Assembly: GCA_016292135.1 (NCBI GenBank)
Contig: JAEFAZ010000008.1
Location: forward strand, 1-64,000
DNA from: Saccharofermentans sp.
GTDB lineage: Bacteria > Bacillota > Clostridia > Saccharofermentanales > Saccharofermentanaceae
Length of the DNA stretch: 64,000 nucleotides
Direction of reading: 5' to 3'
A program made the translations under genes and the position numbers. This document shows positions 7,273 through 15,195 of this stretch, in pieces. The notes beneath the pieces are model-generated. The model searched no databases, had not been told where the DNA came from, and worked only from the letters and a program-made list of their open reading frames with translations. The stretch's first letter is position 1. Each line of letters opens with the position of its first letter.

Positions 7273-8757
7273 TTATTCCTTTGTTGCTTCTGATGCGGCT
7301 GTTGTGTTCTTGTCTTTGAGCAAGCCTGTGCCTGCAAGTCTGGTTCCTGCGAAGCTTCCGATGACGCTGGACAGGTCGATTCCAAGGCTGTCGCCGATAC
7401 CGTCGATCGTCTGCTTGAAGGACTTTGTGATGTCCTCTGTCATCTTTGCTGTGTTGCCCTCGCCATACATGGTGATGGAGTCGATATTTGCGAGAGGCTT
7501 TGCTATGGACTCGGCTACCAGAGGGTACATCTTGCAGAGCATCTCGATGATGGCTGCTTCGCCGTACTTCTGCATAGCTTCAGCTTTCTTGTCGATACCG
7601 GCTGCCTCAGCCTCTGCCTTTGCCCTGATGGCGTCAGCTTCAGCCTCACCTCTTGCACGGATACCTTCAGCTTCTCTCTGCATTGCGATCATGTCAGCTT
7701 CAGCCTGGAGCTTCTTTGCTTCAGCCTGCTGAGCGATCTCAAACTTCTTGGCTTCGGCTTCCTTCTGTCTCTTGTAGAGCTCGACGTCTGCCATCTGCTG
7801 CTGACGATACTTCTCAGCATCTGCCTGCTTCTTGATCTCGGCATCGAGAGCCTGCTCACGAACCTGAGCTTCCTTCATCTTGAGCTCGATAGCCTTCTCC
7901 TGCTTAGCGATGTCGGCCTCGGTATCAGCAACCTCGATCGACTTACGCTGTGCCTGCTCCTGGATCTTATATGCTGCGTCTGCCTCAGCTTTCTTGGAGT
8001 CCTGGATGACCTGGAGTTCGCTCTTCTTGATAGCGAGATCGTTCTGCTTGATGGCGATCTCCGTATCTGCTGCGACTCTTGCATCGTTAGCTTCCTTGGC
8101 TGCCTCAGCCTGAGCTATAGCAACGTCTCTTTCGGCATTTGCCTTTGCGATGGAAGCGTTCTTCTGGATCGCTGCCATGTTGTCCTGACCCAAAGCATTG
8201 ATAAGATCGTTCTTATCTTCAACATGCTGGATGTTGCAGGAGATGATCTGGATACCGAGGTTGTTCATGTCAACCTGTGCCTTCTCCTGAACCTGGTCAC
8301 CGAATGACTTTCTGTCGTTGCAGAGTTCCTTCAATGTGATGGTTCCGATGATCTCACGCATGTTACCCTGCAAAGAATCAACGAGCTGCTGGTTGATCTG
8401 CTGGCTGTTCATGTTAAGGAAGTTCTTCATGGCCAGCTTGATGCCTTCATCATCTGTCCTGATCTGGACCTTTGCTACTGCGTCGATGTTAACACCGATG
8501 AAGTCAGCGGTCGGAACGAAGTCTCCGGTCTTGATGTCGATAGACAGCTGCTCGATAAGGAGTTCGTCTCTTCTCTCGAGGAAGGGGAGTTTTAATCCTG
8601 CTTTACCGATAAGGATCTTAGGTTTCCTCTTAAGACCTGTGATGATGTAAGCTTTGTTCGGCGGTGCCTTTACATAGCTTGTTGCAATGATCACGATGAC
8701 GAAGATCACTGCGATCACGATTCCTGCAATAAGTAAAAAATTGATGTTTGTAGGCAT
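7273..8757 (-). CDS. floT: Flotillin-family (SPFH) membrane-domain scaffold protein
   Basis: A 494-residue flotillin. An N-terminal membrane hairpin (residues ~6-28) is followed by the SPFH/PHB domain (~30-200, with ITGLKRKPKILIGKAGLKLP near its start), then a long AEA/EAE-rich coiled coil (~200-410), then a Gly-rich C-terminal tail. Length and architecture match B. subtilis FloT (YuaG), which organises functional membrane microdomains. No nfeD partner is adjacent. Instead two related two-helix membrane proteins lie on either side, on the opposite strand. RBS AAAGGAGGG. The FloT label is by architecture only. Confidence 0.9.
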   Translation of the reverse strand: MPTNINFLLIAGIVIAVIFVIVIIATSYVKAPPNKAYIITGLKRKPKILIGKAGLKLPFLERRDELLIEQLSIDIKTGDFVPTADFIGVNIDAVAKVQIRTDDEGIKLAMKNFLNMNSQQINQQLVDSLQGNMREIIGTITLKELCNDRKSFGDQVQEKAQVDMNNLGIQIISCNIQHVEDKNDLINALGQDNMAAIQKNASIAKANAERDVAIAQAEAAKEANDARVAADTEIAIKQNDLAIKKSELQVIQDSKKAEADAAYKIQEQAQRKSIEVADTEADIAKQEKAIELKMKEAQVREQALDAEIKKQADAEKYRQQQMADVELYKRQKEAEAKKFEIAQQAEAKKLQAEADMIAMQREAEGIRARGEAEADAIRAKAEAEAAGIDKKAEAMQKYGEAAIIEMLCKMYPLVAESIAKPLANIDSITMYGEGNTAKMTEDITKSFKQTIDGIGDSLGIDLSSVIGSFAGTRLAGTGLLKDKNTTAASEATKE

Positions 8758-8788
8758 TTCTTTGCCCTCCTTTCAACCCTCTGAGATA

Positions 8789-8816
8789 ATTATATAATTT
8801 CCCCGCCCCTAATCAA
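8789..8816 (-). promoter_or_regulatory. Sigma-A type promoter of the flotillin gene
   Basis: On the minus strand TTGATT (8811-8816) and TATAAT (8789-8794) are separated by 16 nt, ending 31 nt upstream of the flotillin ATG. Confidence 0.7.
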
Positions 8817-8993
8817 GGAAAATCGTATCCGGCAAATTCCGAATTCACAGGTTGAATAATCCCTTAAATCCGGGCGGATATTTCCTATGTCAAAAATGCA
8901 CAAATCCAATGAATTAGGGGCTTTGGGGCATATTATCATATGTATATATTACATATATGTATGTGATCCGCACCTTACCTTCACTGAAGAACA

Positions 8994-9002
8994 TGATATA
9001 CT
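8994..9002 (+). promoter_or_regulatory. Extended -10 promoter of the second small membrane protein
   Basis: TGATATACT is an extended -10, 34 nt upstream of ATG 9037. Just upstream (about 8937-8962) is a TA-rich imperfect palindrome (CATATGTA...TACATATATG) that could be an operator. Confidence 0.5.
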
Positions 9003-9036
9003 GACAGGGAATTAAAGAGTTTTTCGGGGGGGAATC

Positions 9037-9525
9037 ATGGAAAACGATTATGTGGATTATTTTTTCAGGGACCGGCAGGAGAAGATCCCCAAGATCTTCA
9101 GGATAGGAAGGCATACAAAGAGCATCGTAAAATGGTTGTTGATCTCCATCATAGCCATTGCTGCAGCCTTGGGATTTTTCTTATGCCTTGGCGGCCGCGG
9201 AATGGGAGAGATCACGACAGAGACCATAGACGGATCTTATACGCTCATATATCCCCGATTATCGCTTATTATCTTCGGATGTTCTGCAGGACTCATTGCG
9301 TTGATATTCCTGTGGGTCTATGTTGCAAATTTTTTTCAGAAAAGAGCATTTAAGAGGGCTGTTGAGCTGGCAAGACCAATAATCGAGAAAGACAGGAGCA
9401 GGGGTGATGCGACTTCTGCCTGGAACAGGGACAGGTTCATGAGGGAACTTAATCCCGTCATGGTTCCGCAGGTGCAGGAGGAAGACGAACTCGACCTGTC
9501 TGACATAAAGACAGAAGACTTGTAA
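9037..9525 (+). CDS. Small membrane protein, paralogue of the 6763-7170 product
   Basis: A 162-residue protein of unknown function. N-terminus MENDYVDYFF, then RQEKIPKIFRIGRH, a helix at ~32-52, an outer loop, a second helix at ~75-97, then QKRAFKRAVELARP and a charged tail ending ELDLSDIKTEDL. It shares its layout and several short motifs with the product of 6763-7170 but has a longer C-terminus. Placement next to flotillin suggests membrane-microdomain cargo or a partner. That is inference from position only. RBS GGGGGGG. Confidence 0.75.
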   Translation: MENDYVDYFFRDRQEKIPKIFRIGRHTKSIVKWLLISIIAIAAALGFFLCLGGRGMGEITTETIDGSYTLIYPRLSLIIFGCSAGLIALIFLWVYVANFFQKRAFKRAVELARPIIEKDRSRGDATSAWNRDRFMRELNPVMVPQVQEEDELDLSDIKTEDL

Positions 9526-9552
9526 AAGATATCAAAGAAGCATTTACCGTAG

Positions 9553-9558
9553 TATAAT
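9553..9558 (+). promoter_or_regulatory. Putative -10 (TATAAT) for the lipoprotein gene
   Basis: A consensus TATAAT lies 32 nt upstream of ATG 9590. No good -35 is visible, so the assignment is tentative. Confidence 0.4.
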
Positions 9559-9589
9559 CTATGTATGAATTATGAGGGGGGAGAACATT

Positions 9590-10738
9590 ATGAAAAGATT
9601 TCCGAAAACCATTGCACTCTTGCTGGTAATGTCGCTTCTTGCATCTGCAGGATGTAATATCGTGCACGAGACTCCGACGCAGGATACCGTAGAGACGACA
9701 ACTTCTGCAATCGAAGAGATCACCACTACGACAACAACGGAAGCAACGACAACAACCACTTCTGAAGCAGAGGATACTTCGGAAGATACAGATGAGACTT
9801 CCGCGTCTTCTTCCGATGTTGCTGCAAAGGCTGACGGCCTCCCTGACAGCGGAAAGATCAGGGATAACAAATTCTACGATCTGTTCATGTCATTCATTGA
9901 CGGATTCGAGGAGGATTATCCGGGATCGACATACGGTTTCTTTGTTGACTACGATAAGGATGTTGACGGTCCCTTCTGGGTCCTTCTGATCCTTGCATCA
10001 GATTCGACAAGAAAATCATACTGCGCGGACGGAGACAAGCTGATCGAATACGATACCGGCTTTTGGAAGGACTACGCTGTACCCGAAAAGATGCTGAGTT
10101 ATAAGACCGTTAAGAGCCTGCCTGCACTTTTCGATACGAGGGATCCTTACCTTACGATAGAGAAGAGCATCAAGGACGGATATTATTACGGTGATAATAT
10201 CGCTTATTCAGAGGATGGTAAATATTTCCTTTTTACATACGGGAAAGGATCTTATATCAAGATCGAGGATGCGAAAAAACTAAAATCCGGCGATAAGGTC
10301 ACTTTCGAAGGATCCGGCGAGACCTTCATGGTCGATGAGGGCACGTCCGGTCTTGAATCCACTTTCGAGGGAGAAGAGTTCTGGCTTGATGATGTTTATC
10401 TTCCTGAAGAGATGCAGGGCAAATACATGCAGCTCTACGGCGCCAGCGACATTCCCGAGTATAAGTACTTAGGAACGGCCCTTCTTCCCATATCCGAAGA
10501 GGTGGAGATCTATGACGGCTTCAAAATGCTCTATTCGGCTGAGGATATCGAAGAATACAAGAAAACACATGGTGAGACGGGCAATCCCTTTTTGGATTCG
10601 GCGTACTACATCGGCAGTACCTTTACCAATGACGAATATACTTTAAGATCCAACGGTTTTGCCACAGGTATGGCTTTGCTCCAGCCGATAGTCGTAAAGG
10701 ACGGAAAGATAGTAAGGATCAATCTGAGCTGGACATAA
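9590..10738 (+). CDS. Lipoprotein with Thr-rich linker
   Basis: A 382-residue exported lipoprotein. A lysine start (MKRFPK) and hydrophobic core end in the lipobox LLASAGC, followed by a linker dense in Thr and Glu (~30-75), then a ~300-residue folded domain that I do not recognise. The domain has many aromatic and acidic residues (YDLFMSFIDGFEEDYPGSTYG, PVWVLL-like strands). Thr-rich linkers of this kind recur in the window (the M23 peptidase and the kinase). Start set at ATG 9590 behind GGGGGGAG, since the upstream ATG at 9572 has no RBS. Function unknown. Confidence 0.8.
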   Translation: MKRFPKTIALLLVMSLLASAGCNIVHETPTQDTVETTTSAIEEITTTTTTEATTTTTSEAEDTSEDTDETSASSSDVAAKADGLPDSGKIRDNKFYDLFMSFIDGFEEDYPGSTYGFFVDYDKDVDGPFWVLLILASDSTRKSYCADGDKLIEYDTGFWKDYAVPEKMLSYKTVKSLPALFDTRDPYLTIEKSIKDGYYYGDNIAYSEDGKYFLFTYGKGSYIKIEDAKKLKSGDKVTFEGSGETFMVDEGTSGLESTFEGEEFWLDDVYLPEEMQGKYMQLYGASDIPEYKYLGTALLPISEEVEIYDGFKMLYSAEDIEEYKKTHGETGNPFLDSAYYIGSTFTNDEYTLRSNGFATGMALLQPIVVKDGKIVRINLSWT

Positions 10739-10777
10739 CAATAGTTTTGTAAAAGAGAGGAAAAGGAGGTGTCTTAT

Positions 10778-11383
10778 ATGGCAAAGAAGATCATAACGGT
10801 CTCAAGACAGTTCGGTTCCGGCGGCAGGACGATCGCCAAGGAACTTGCCAAGAGATTAGACTACGATTATTACGACAAAGAGATAATCGAATCCGTTGCG
10901 GAAAAGACGGGGTTCTCCGAACAGTTCATTGCCGAAAAGGGCGAGAGGTCGCCCGGAAGGACGATCTTTTCCTATGGCTTCGATTCGGGTTCCATGATGC
11001 CGGGCGTGATGTACGGCATGTCTGCCAACGATTATATCTGGACCGAGCAGAGCAAGTTCATAAGACAGATCGCAGATTCGGGCAAGCCCTGCGTAATAGT
11101 CGGAAGAAGCGCCGATTATATCCTGAGGGAATATGATGATGTCCTGAATGTTTTCATCTGCGCCGACATGGAATTCCGCAAGAAGAGGGTGGTCGAGATC
11201 TACGGCGAGACGGATGTCAAACCCGAGAAGAGGATCGCCGATAAAGATAAGAGAAGAGCCTTGAACCATAAGTTCTTTACGGATCTTGAATGGGGCTTTG
11301 CTCCCAATTACGACATCTGCCTTAACAGCGGAAAGATAGGTCTCGAAAGATGCGTTGACATCCTGGAGGAACTGGCAAGATGA
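10778..11383 (+). CDS. Cytidylate kinase-like family protein
   Basis: A 201-residue P-loop kinase of the Cytidylate_kin2 family. The start MAKKIITVSRQFGSGGRTIAK carries the Walker A-like GSGGRTIA. It is followed by LDYDYYDKEIIESVAE, VIVGRSADYIL (~105-115) and the lid-type RVVEIYGETD. Family members occur widely in Firmicutes next to signalling genes. They may phosphorylate CMP or another small substrate, but specificity is unproven. ATG 10778 is preferred over GTG 10769 because AAGGAGGTG lies 7 nt before it. Confidence 0.88.
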   Translation: MAKKIITVSRQFGSGGRTIAKELAKRLDYDYYDKEIIESVAEKTGFSEQFIAEKGERSPGRTIFSYGFDSGSMMPGVMYGMSANDYIWTEQSKFIRQIADSGKPCVIVGRSADYILREYDDVLNVFICADMEFRKKRVVEIYGETDVKPEKRIADKDKRRALNHKFFTDLEWGFAPNYDICLNSGKIGLERCVDILEELAR

Positions 11384-11413
11384 TCCCTTGAAGATCTGAA
11401 GTTTGAAATAATA

Positions 11414-11445
11414 AAAGGAGCCGCTTGTGCGGCTCCTTTCTTTTA
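11414..11445. terminator. Bidirectional terminator between the kinase-like gene and glnA
   Basis: AAAGGAGCCGC (11414-11424) pairs with GCGGCTCCTTT (11429-11439) around a 4-nt loop. T-runs follow on both strands, suiting the convergent genes. Confidence 0.85.
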
Positions 11446-11460
11446 TGCCTGATATGAGGA

Positions 11461-12891
11461 TCAAAGATCGTAATACATCTCGAATTCGGCCGGATGAGGG
11501 ATCTTCGAAAGTTCGGCATTGGTCTTCTTAAGGCGCTTCATGAGCTGGTTTAAGAGCCTTTCGGGGAAGACACCGCCCTTGGTAAGATAATCGTGATCAG
11601 CTTCCAGCGCTTCGATCGCTTCCGTAAGGGATGAAGGGAGGCCTTCGATCTTTGCCTTCTCTTCGTCTGACAGATCGAAGAGGTTGAAGTCGTAAGGACC
11701 CCAGCCCTTCTCGTGAGGATCGATCTTGTTTGCGATACCGTCAAGACCTGCCATGAGGATAGCTGCATATGCATAGTAAGGATTGCATGTAGCATCAGGA
11801 TTACGCAGCTCGAATCTCTTGGTGTCGGGAGTCTTCGCGTAAGCGGGGATCCTGACGACTGCAGAACGGTTTGCCATTGCGTAGCCGATCGTAACGGGAG
11901 CTTCAAATCCGGGAACGAGCCTCTTGTAGGAGTTCGTGGAAGGATTCGTTATCGCGCAAAGCGATCTTGCGTGAGTGAGAAGTCCGCCGATGAACCAGAG
12001 AGCCTCATCAGACAGCTGCCCGTAGTTGTCGGGATCGTAGAAGACGGGCTGGCCGTCCTTGGTGAGGAGCATGTGAACGTGCATGCCGTTGCCTGCCTCG
12101 CCTGCGAGAGGCTTGGGCATGAGGGTAGCGGTCCTGCCGTCCAGGACTGCCTCGTTCTTGATGACGTACTTGGCTGCCATCGTGTCGTCAGCGAGCTTTA
12201 ACATCTCGCCCAGTTCAACTTCGATCTCGTTCTGGCCGCAGCCGCCGACTTCGGGGTGATGGTACTTGACGTTGATGCCCCAGTCAGCCATGGCAAGACA
12301 CATACGGGAACGGATATCGTTGCAGACATCCATAGGGAGGGAGGCGTGATAGCCTGCACCCTGCTTGATCTGATAACCCAGGTTGTTGGACTGTGAATTG
12401 GAAGCCCAGTGAGCCTGTTTGGTGAAGATATTGACTGAAAGAGCCTGGGAGGTTACCTCGTAATTGATATCATCGAAAAGATAGAATTCATACTCGGGTC
12501 CGATGATCATGGTGTCCGCGATGCCGGTCTCTTTCAGATATTCGAGAGCGCGCTTAGCAACATTTCTCGGATACTGGTCGAAGGGCTTGTTTTCGGGGAT
12601 CTCGATGACCTTAACGTCGCCTATCATTGACAATGTCGGAGTCTCGGAATACTTGTCTATGACTGCCGAATCCAGAACGGGTACGAAGACCATGTCCGAA
12701 TTCTCAACAGGCGCATAGCCGTAGTTGGAACCGTCAAAACCGATACCCTGAGTCATCGTCTTCTCTGACAGCCTGTCAGCGGGGATGGATAAGTGTCTCC
12801 ATCTGCCGTCGATGTCGGTCAGTTTGAAGTCGACCATTTCAATGCCGTTGTCCTTGATCATGGCAAGGACATCCTCCAAGGTTCTACTCAT
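11461..12891 (-). CDS. glnA: Glutamine synthetase type I
   Basis: A 476-residue GSI enzyme making glutamine from glutamate, ammonia and ATP. Visible are the latch-side FDGSNYGYAPVENSDM (~52-67), metal-binding GPEYEFYLFD (~127), HHPEVGGCGQNEIEVE (~210-225), NGMHVHMLL (~269-277) and ATP-site NRSAVVRIPAY (~345). At the loop where adenylylated enzymes have NLYDLP, this protein reads NLFDLS. The Tyr is replaced by Phe, so adenylylation control is unlikely. Transcribed alone, ending at a shared terminator. Confidence 0.95.
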   Translation of the reverse strand: MSRTLEDVLAMIKDNGIEMVDFKLTDIDGRWRHLSIPADRLSEKTMTQGIGFDGSNYGYAPVENSDMVFVPVLDSAVIDKYSETPTLSMIGDVKVIEIPENKPFDQYPRNVAKRALEYLKETGIADTMIIGPEYEFYLFDDINYEVTSQALSVNIFTKQAHWASNSQSNNLGYQIKQGAGYHASLPMDVCNDIRSRMCLAMADWGINVKYHHPEVGGCGQNEIEVELGEMLKLADDTMAAKYVIKNEAVLDGRTATLMPKPLAGEAGNGMHVHMLLTKDGQPVFYDPDNYGQLSDEALWFIGGLLTHARSLCAITNPSTNSYKRLVPGFEAPVTIGYAMANRSAVVRIPAYAKTPDTKRFELRNPDATCNPYYAYAAILMAGLDGIANKIDPHEKGWGPYDFNLFDLSDEEKAKIEGLPSSLTEAIEALEADHDYLTKGGVFPERLLNQLMKRLKKTNAELSKIPHPAEFEMYYDL

Positions 12892-12935
12892 AATTTACCG
12901 CCTTTCCGGTGGCATGAGCGGGCCACCGATATTAT

Positions 12936-12952
12936 GGTTTAAATTATAAACC
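12936..12952 (-). promoter_or_regulatory. glnA -10 region inside a palindrome
   Basis: GGTTTAAATTATAAACC is a palindrome (GGTTTA, 5-nt centre, TAAACC). On the minus strand it contains TATAAT, positioned 44-60 nt before the glnA start. A repressor bound here would block glnA directly. It does not fit the known Bacillus GlnR box (TGTnA-N7-TnACA). Confidence 0.5.
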
Positions 12953-12981
12953 AAGGCACACTTGAAAAAGCCTTTCGAATT

Positions 12982-13003
12982 GATGTCTGTTATAACAAAC
13001 ATC
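12982..13003. promoter_or_regulatory. 22-bp near-perfect palindrome between glnA and the divergent gene
   Basis: GATGTcTGTTA followed by TAACAaACATC is symmetric except for one base pair. It lies midway between divergent starts, about 91 nt from glnA and 63 nt from the membrane protein gene, as expected of a shared dimeric-regulator operator. A TATAAT (13027-13032) for the plus-strand gene follows it. Confidence 0.5.
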
Positions 13004-13065
13004 TCGCAAGGCTTTCTTGCAAGTTGTATAATCAGAGGCGTTTGAAAAAAGGAGGGATAACTGAT

Positions 13066-13737
13066 ATGAAATGCTTATACGAAAAGACTGCAGGAAGGCT
13101 GGTCTACCGTTCGATCCTTTTGACGGTCGCGGTCATTGCCGTTGTATGGTCTTTCCTGGGATATAAACCGGTCATGCTCTACTTCACCAACTGGTCTGTA
13201 TGGTTTGCTGCGGCAATGACTATCCTTACCTATGCGGGAACTGTCATGTCCACTGCAAAAGGGAACGAAGCCGTCCTGGACAACAAGGCATTCCGCCTGC
13301 TCAAGTTCTGTGCCGAGGTAATGATATTCGCGACTTTCGTTGTGTCGTCTTTCGTTCTTCCCGACAAGCTCTGGACGGCAGGATTCTGGGCGCCCGGAAG
13401 CATCTTCAAGCATCTCCTTCTTCCCATACTTTATATAGGTGACGGCATCCTTTGCGATAAGCGCAATTCATATAAAGTGCATTATATCTTCGCTGCCCTC
13501 GCGGCTCCGGTCATTTACTGGACAGCCGTGATAACGCGTTTCGTAACTTACAGGAATTCCATGGGTGGAGCTATTCCCGAAGATCAGTGGAGCAATTACT
13601 ATCCTTATGGATTTACCAATATCGATAACGGACACACTCTGACTTTTCTCATCCTGCTCCTCGCAGGCATCGCCGTGGGACTTGCGATAACGGGAACTGT
13701 TTTCTATCTGCTGAACAAAAAGAAGAGCGAAAAGTAA
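13066..13737 (+). CDS. Pr6Pr-like six-helix membrane protein
   Basis: A 223-residue integral membrane protein with about six helices (~12-30, 42-60, 85-103, 115-133, 150-165, 195-215). The segment HLLLPILYIGDGILCDKR with later YWTAVI and YYPYGFTNI matches the pattern of Pr6Pr/FAR-17a-like bacterial membrane proteins, whose function is unknown. ATG 13066 has AGGAGGG 9 nt upstream. An upstream GTG frame extension is rejected as it lacks an RBS. Divergent from glnA. Confidence 0.72.
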   Translation: MKCLYEKTAGRLVYRSILLTVAVIAVVWSFLGYKPVMLYFTNWSVWFAAAMTILTYAGTVMSTAKGNEAVLDNKAFRLLKFCAEVMIFATFVVSSFVLPDKLWTAGFWAPGSIFKHLLLPILYIGDGILCDKRNSYKVHYIFAALAAPVIYWTAVITRFVTYRNSMGGAIPEDQWSNYYPYGFTNIDNGHTLTFLILLLAGIAVGLAITGTVFYLLNKKKSEK

Positions 13738-13787
13738 CCTTGCGTCCCAAGGTAAAACAATTGTAATCAAATGTAACACGTTGGAAA

Positions 13788-13815
13788 TTGATATTTGTGC
13801 CCAGCCTCTTAGAAT
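13788..13815 (+). promoter_or_regulatory. Promoter of the polysaccharide deacetylase gene
   Basis: TTGATA (13788-13793) and TAGAAT (13810-13815) with 16-nt spacing, 39 nt before ATG 13854. Confidence 0.65.
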
Positions 13816-13853
13816 AGTTATTACCTCAACGAAAACAGGGAAAAGGGTGCGGC

Positions 13854-14876
13854 ATGAAAAAACTGAAGGGCAGCGTTGTCAGTGCATTGATCGTGATCTT
13901 CGTCTTAGGGACGGGAGTTGGTGCGGTATGGTTAAAGCACAAGATCGATGATGCGAAAAGAGAAACTGCCGCTTCCAATAATTCAAGTGTTCTCATTACA
14001 ACTGATCTCCCCCGTACTACGACAGATCCCACAACACCTGTTTCGAAAGAAGATCTGAAAGCCGGCTGGCAGGAGAGAGGCAACACCAGGGTCTTTATCG
14101 ATAAGGACGGCAAGACCGTAACGGACGGCATCGGCGAAGCTGACGGAAAGCAGTATCTCATTAAGAACAAGAAGGCTGCCGGAGCGGGCCGCGTGATCCT
14201 CGACAACAACATCTATTATGTTGCTGAAGAAGGCCTTATCACGAGAGTCGTATACGGTGACAAACCCATGGTGGCGCTCACTTTTGATGACGGTCCTTCC
14301 AAGTACACGGAACAGATCCTTGACGTATTCAACGAATATGATCAGAAGGCTACTTTCTTCATCAACGGCGAAGACGTTCCTGACCATAAGAACGCGATCA
14401 TCCGCCAGCATGACGAAGGCTTTCTCACGGCAAATCACACACAGAACCACAAGACCCTTACGAAGCTGTCAAAAAAGGATATCCTAGAACAGATATCCCT
14501 TACTGATGACATAGTATATGAACTTTGCGGTGTCAGGACAAAGTATCTGAGACCTCCGGGAGGCGCCGCAGACGAGAAGGTCAAGTCGACAGTCAACATG
14601 CCTCTGATCAACTGGTCAGTGGACACGAAAGACTGGTCTCACGACAATGCCGACAAGACCATAAGGGAAGTGAAAAAGAGCACGAACGACGGCTCCATCG
14701 TCCTTATGCACGACAGGATGAAGTCAACGGCAGAAGCCGTCAAGACGATCGTGCCCGAACTTATCGGCCGCGGTTACCAGCTCGTCACGATAGAAGAGAT
14801 GGCGCTTCTCCGCGGCGGTACGAAAGCGGGTCAGGTCTACTACAGTTTCCCTCCGCCGAGGAAGGATAAGGATTAA
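13854..14876 (+). CDS. Membrane-anchored polysaccharide deacetylase (NodB domain)
   Basis: A 340-residue protein with an N-terminal signal anchor (~5-25), a Thr/Pro-rich stem (~35-65) and a NodB/carbohydrate esterase 4 domain from ~140. Motif 1 is [11 protein letters not shown] (catalytic base Asp), motif 2 is HTQNHKTL (metal His pair), motif 3 is RPPGG, and WSVDTKDWS and LMHDR complete the site. All catalytic residues are present. It likely deacetylates peptidoglycan GlcNAc or MurNAc or another wall glycan outside the membrane. Its stop codon overlaps that of the opposite-strand rubredoxin gene. Confidence 0.93.
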   Translation: MKKLKGSVVSALIVIFVLGTGVGAVWLKHKIDDAKRETAASNNSSVLITTDLPRTTTDPTTPVSKEDLKAGWQERGNTRVFIDKDGKTVTDGIGEADGKQYLIKNKKAAGAGRVILDNNIYYVAEEGLITRVVYGDKPMVALTFDDGPSKYTEQILDVFNEYDQKATFFINGEDVPDHKNAIIRQHDEGFLTANHTQNHKTLTKLSKKDILEQISLTDDIVYELCGVRTKYLRPPGGAADEKVKSTVNMPLINWSVDTKDWSHDNADKTIREVKKSTNDGSIVLMHDRMKSTAEAVKTIVPELIGRGYQLVTIEEMALLRGGTKAGQVYYSFPPPRKDKD

Positions 14877-15034
14877 GCCTCGGGTGCGAAGCTGTCCTTG
14901 CCTACGCCGCAGACGGGGCAGACCCAATCTTCGGGAATATCTTCAAATGCCGTTCCTGCTGCGATTCCGCTGTCGGGATCACCGATCTCGGGATCATAAA
15001 CATATCCGCAAATCTGACATACATATTTCTGCAT
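14873..15034 (-). CDS. Rubredoxin
   Basis: A 53-residue one-iron electron carrier. The sequence reads [19 protein letters not shown], later [20 protein letters not shown]. The two CxxC knuckles (Cys6/Cys9 and Cys39/Cys42) bind Fe(Cys)4. Length and spacing are textbook. It passes single electrons, typically to oxidative-stress reductases in anaerobes. RBS CAGGAGGA is 8 nt before ATG. Its TAA and the deacetylase TAA share the tetranucleotide TTAA, so the genes are convergent and overlap by 4 nt. Confidence 0.95.
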   Translation of the reverse strand: MQKYVCQICGYVYDPEIGDPDSGIAAGTAFEDIPEDWVCPVCGVGKDSFAPEA

Positions 15035-15083
15035 GGTATCGTCCTCCTGAATAGAGCTTATGTACCAAGTTTACTATTAAAGT

Positions 15084-15132
15084 CCCGGCAAGTCGATAAC
15101 ATATGATTTCGACTTGCCGGGGTCTTATTTTT
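15084..15132 (+). terminator. Strong plus-strand terminator after the deacetylase/rubredoxin pair
   Basis: A perfect 13-bp stem (CCCGGCAAGTCGA at 15084-15096 with TCGACTTGCCGGG at 15109-15121) is followed by TCTTATTTTTT. It lies beyond the rubredoxin start. The deacetylase transcript therefore probably runs antisense through the whole rubredoxin gene before ending. Confidence 0.8.
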
Positions 15133-15135
15133 TGG

Positions 15136-15164
15136 TTGAGTTATTCTAATAAAAGATATAAAAT
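15136..15164 (+). promoter_or_regulatory. Promoter for the acetyltransferase-M24-hydrolase operon
   Basis: TTGAGT (15136-15141) and TAAAAT (15159-15164) are separated by 17 nt, immediately after the terminator and 31 nt before ATG 15196. Confidence 0.6.
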
Positions 15165-15195
15165 TTCCTTGAGATTGAATTTCCGGAGATTTTCG

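Noticed and set aside
8937..8962. TA-rich palindrome as a defined operator
   Set aside because: Alternating AT sequence gives chance symmetry. No regulator is linked. Mentioned only in the promoter entry.
12936..12952. GlnR operator at glnA
   Set aside because: The palindrome lacks the TGTnA-N7-TnACA pattern, so only a generic operator is proposed.
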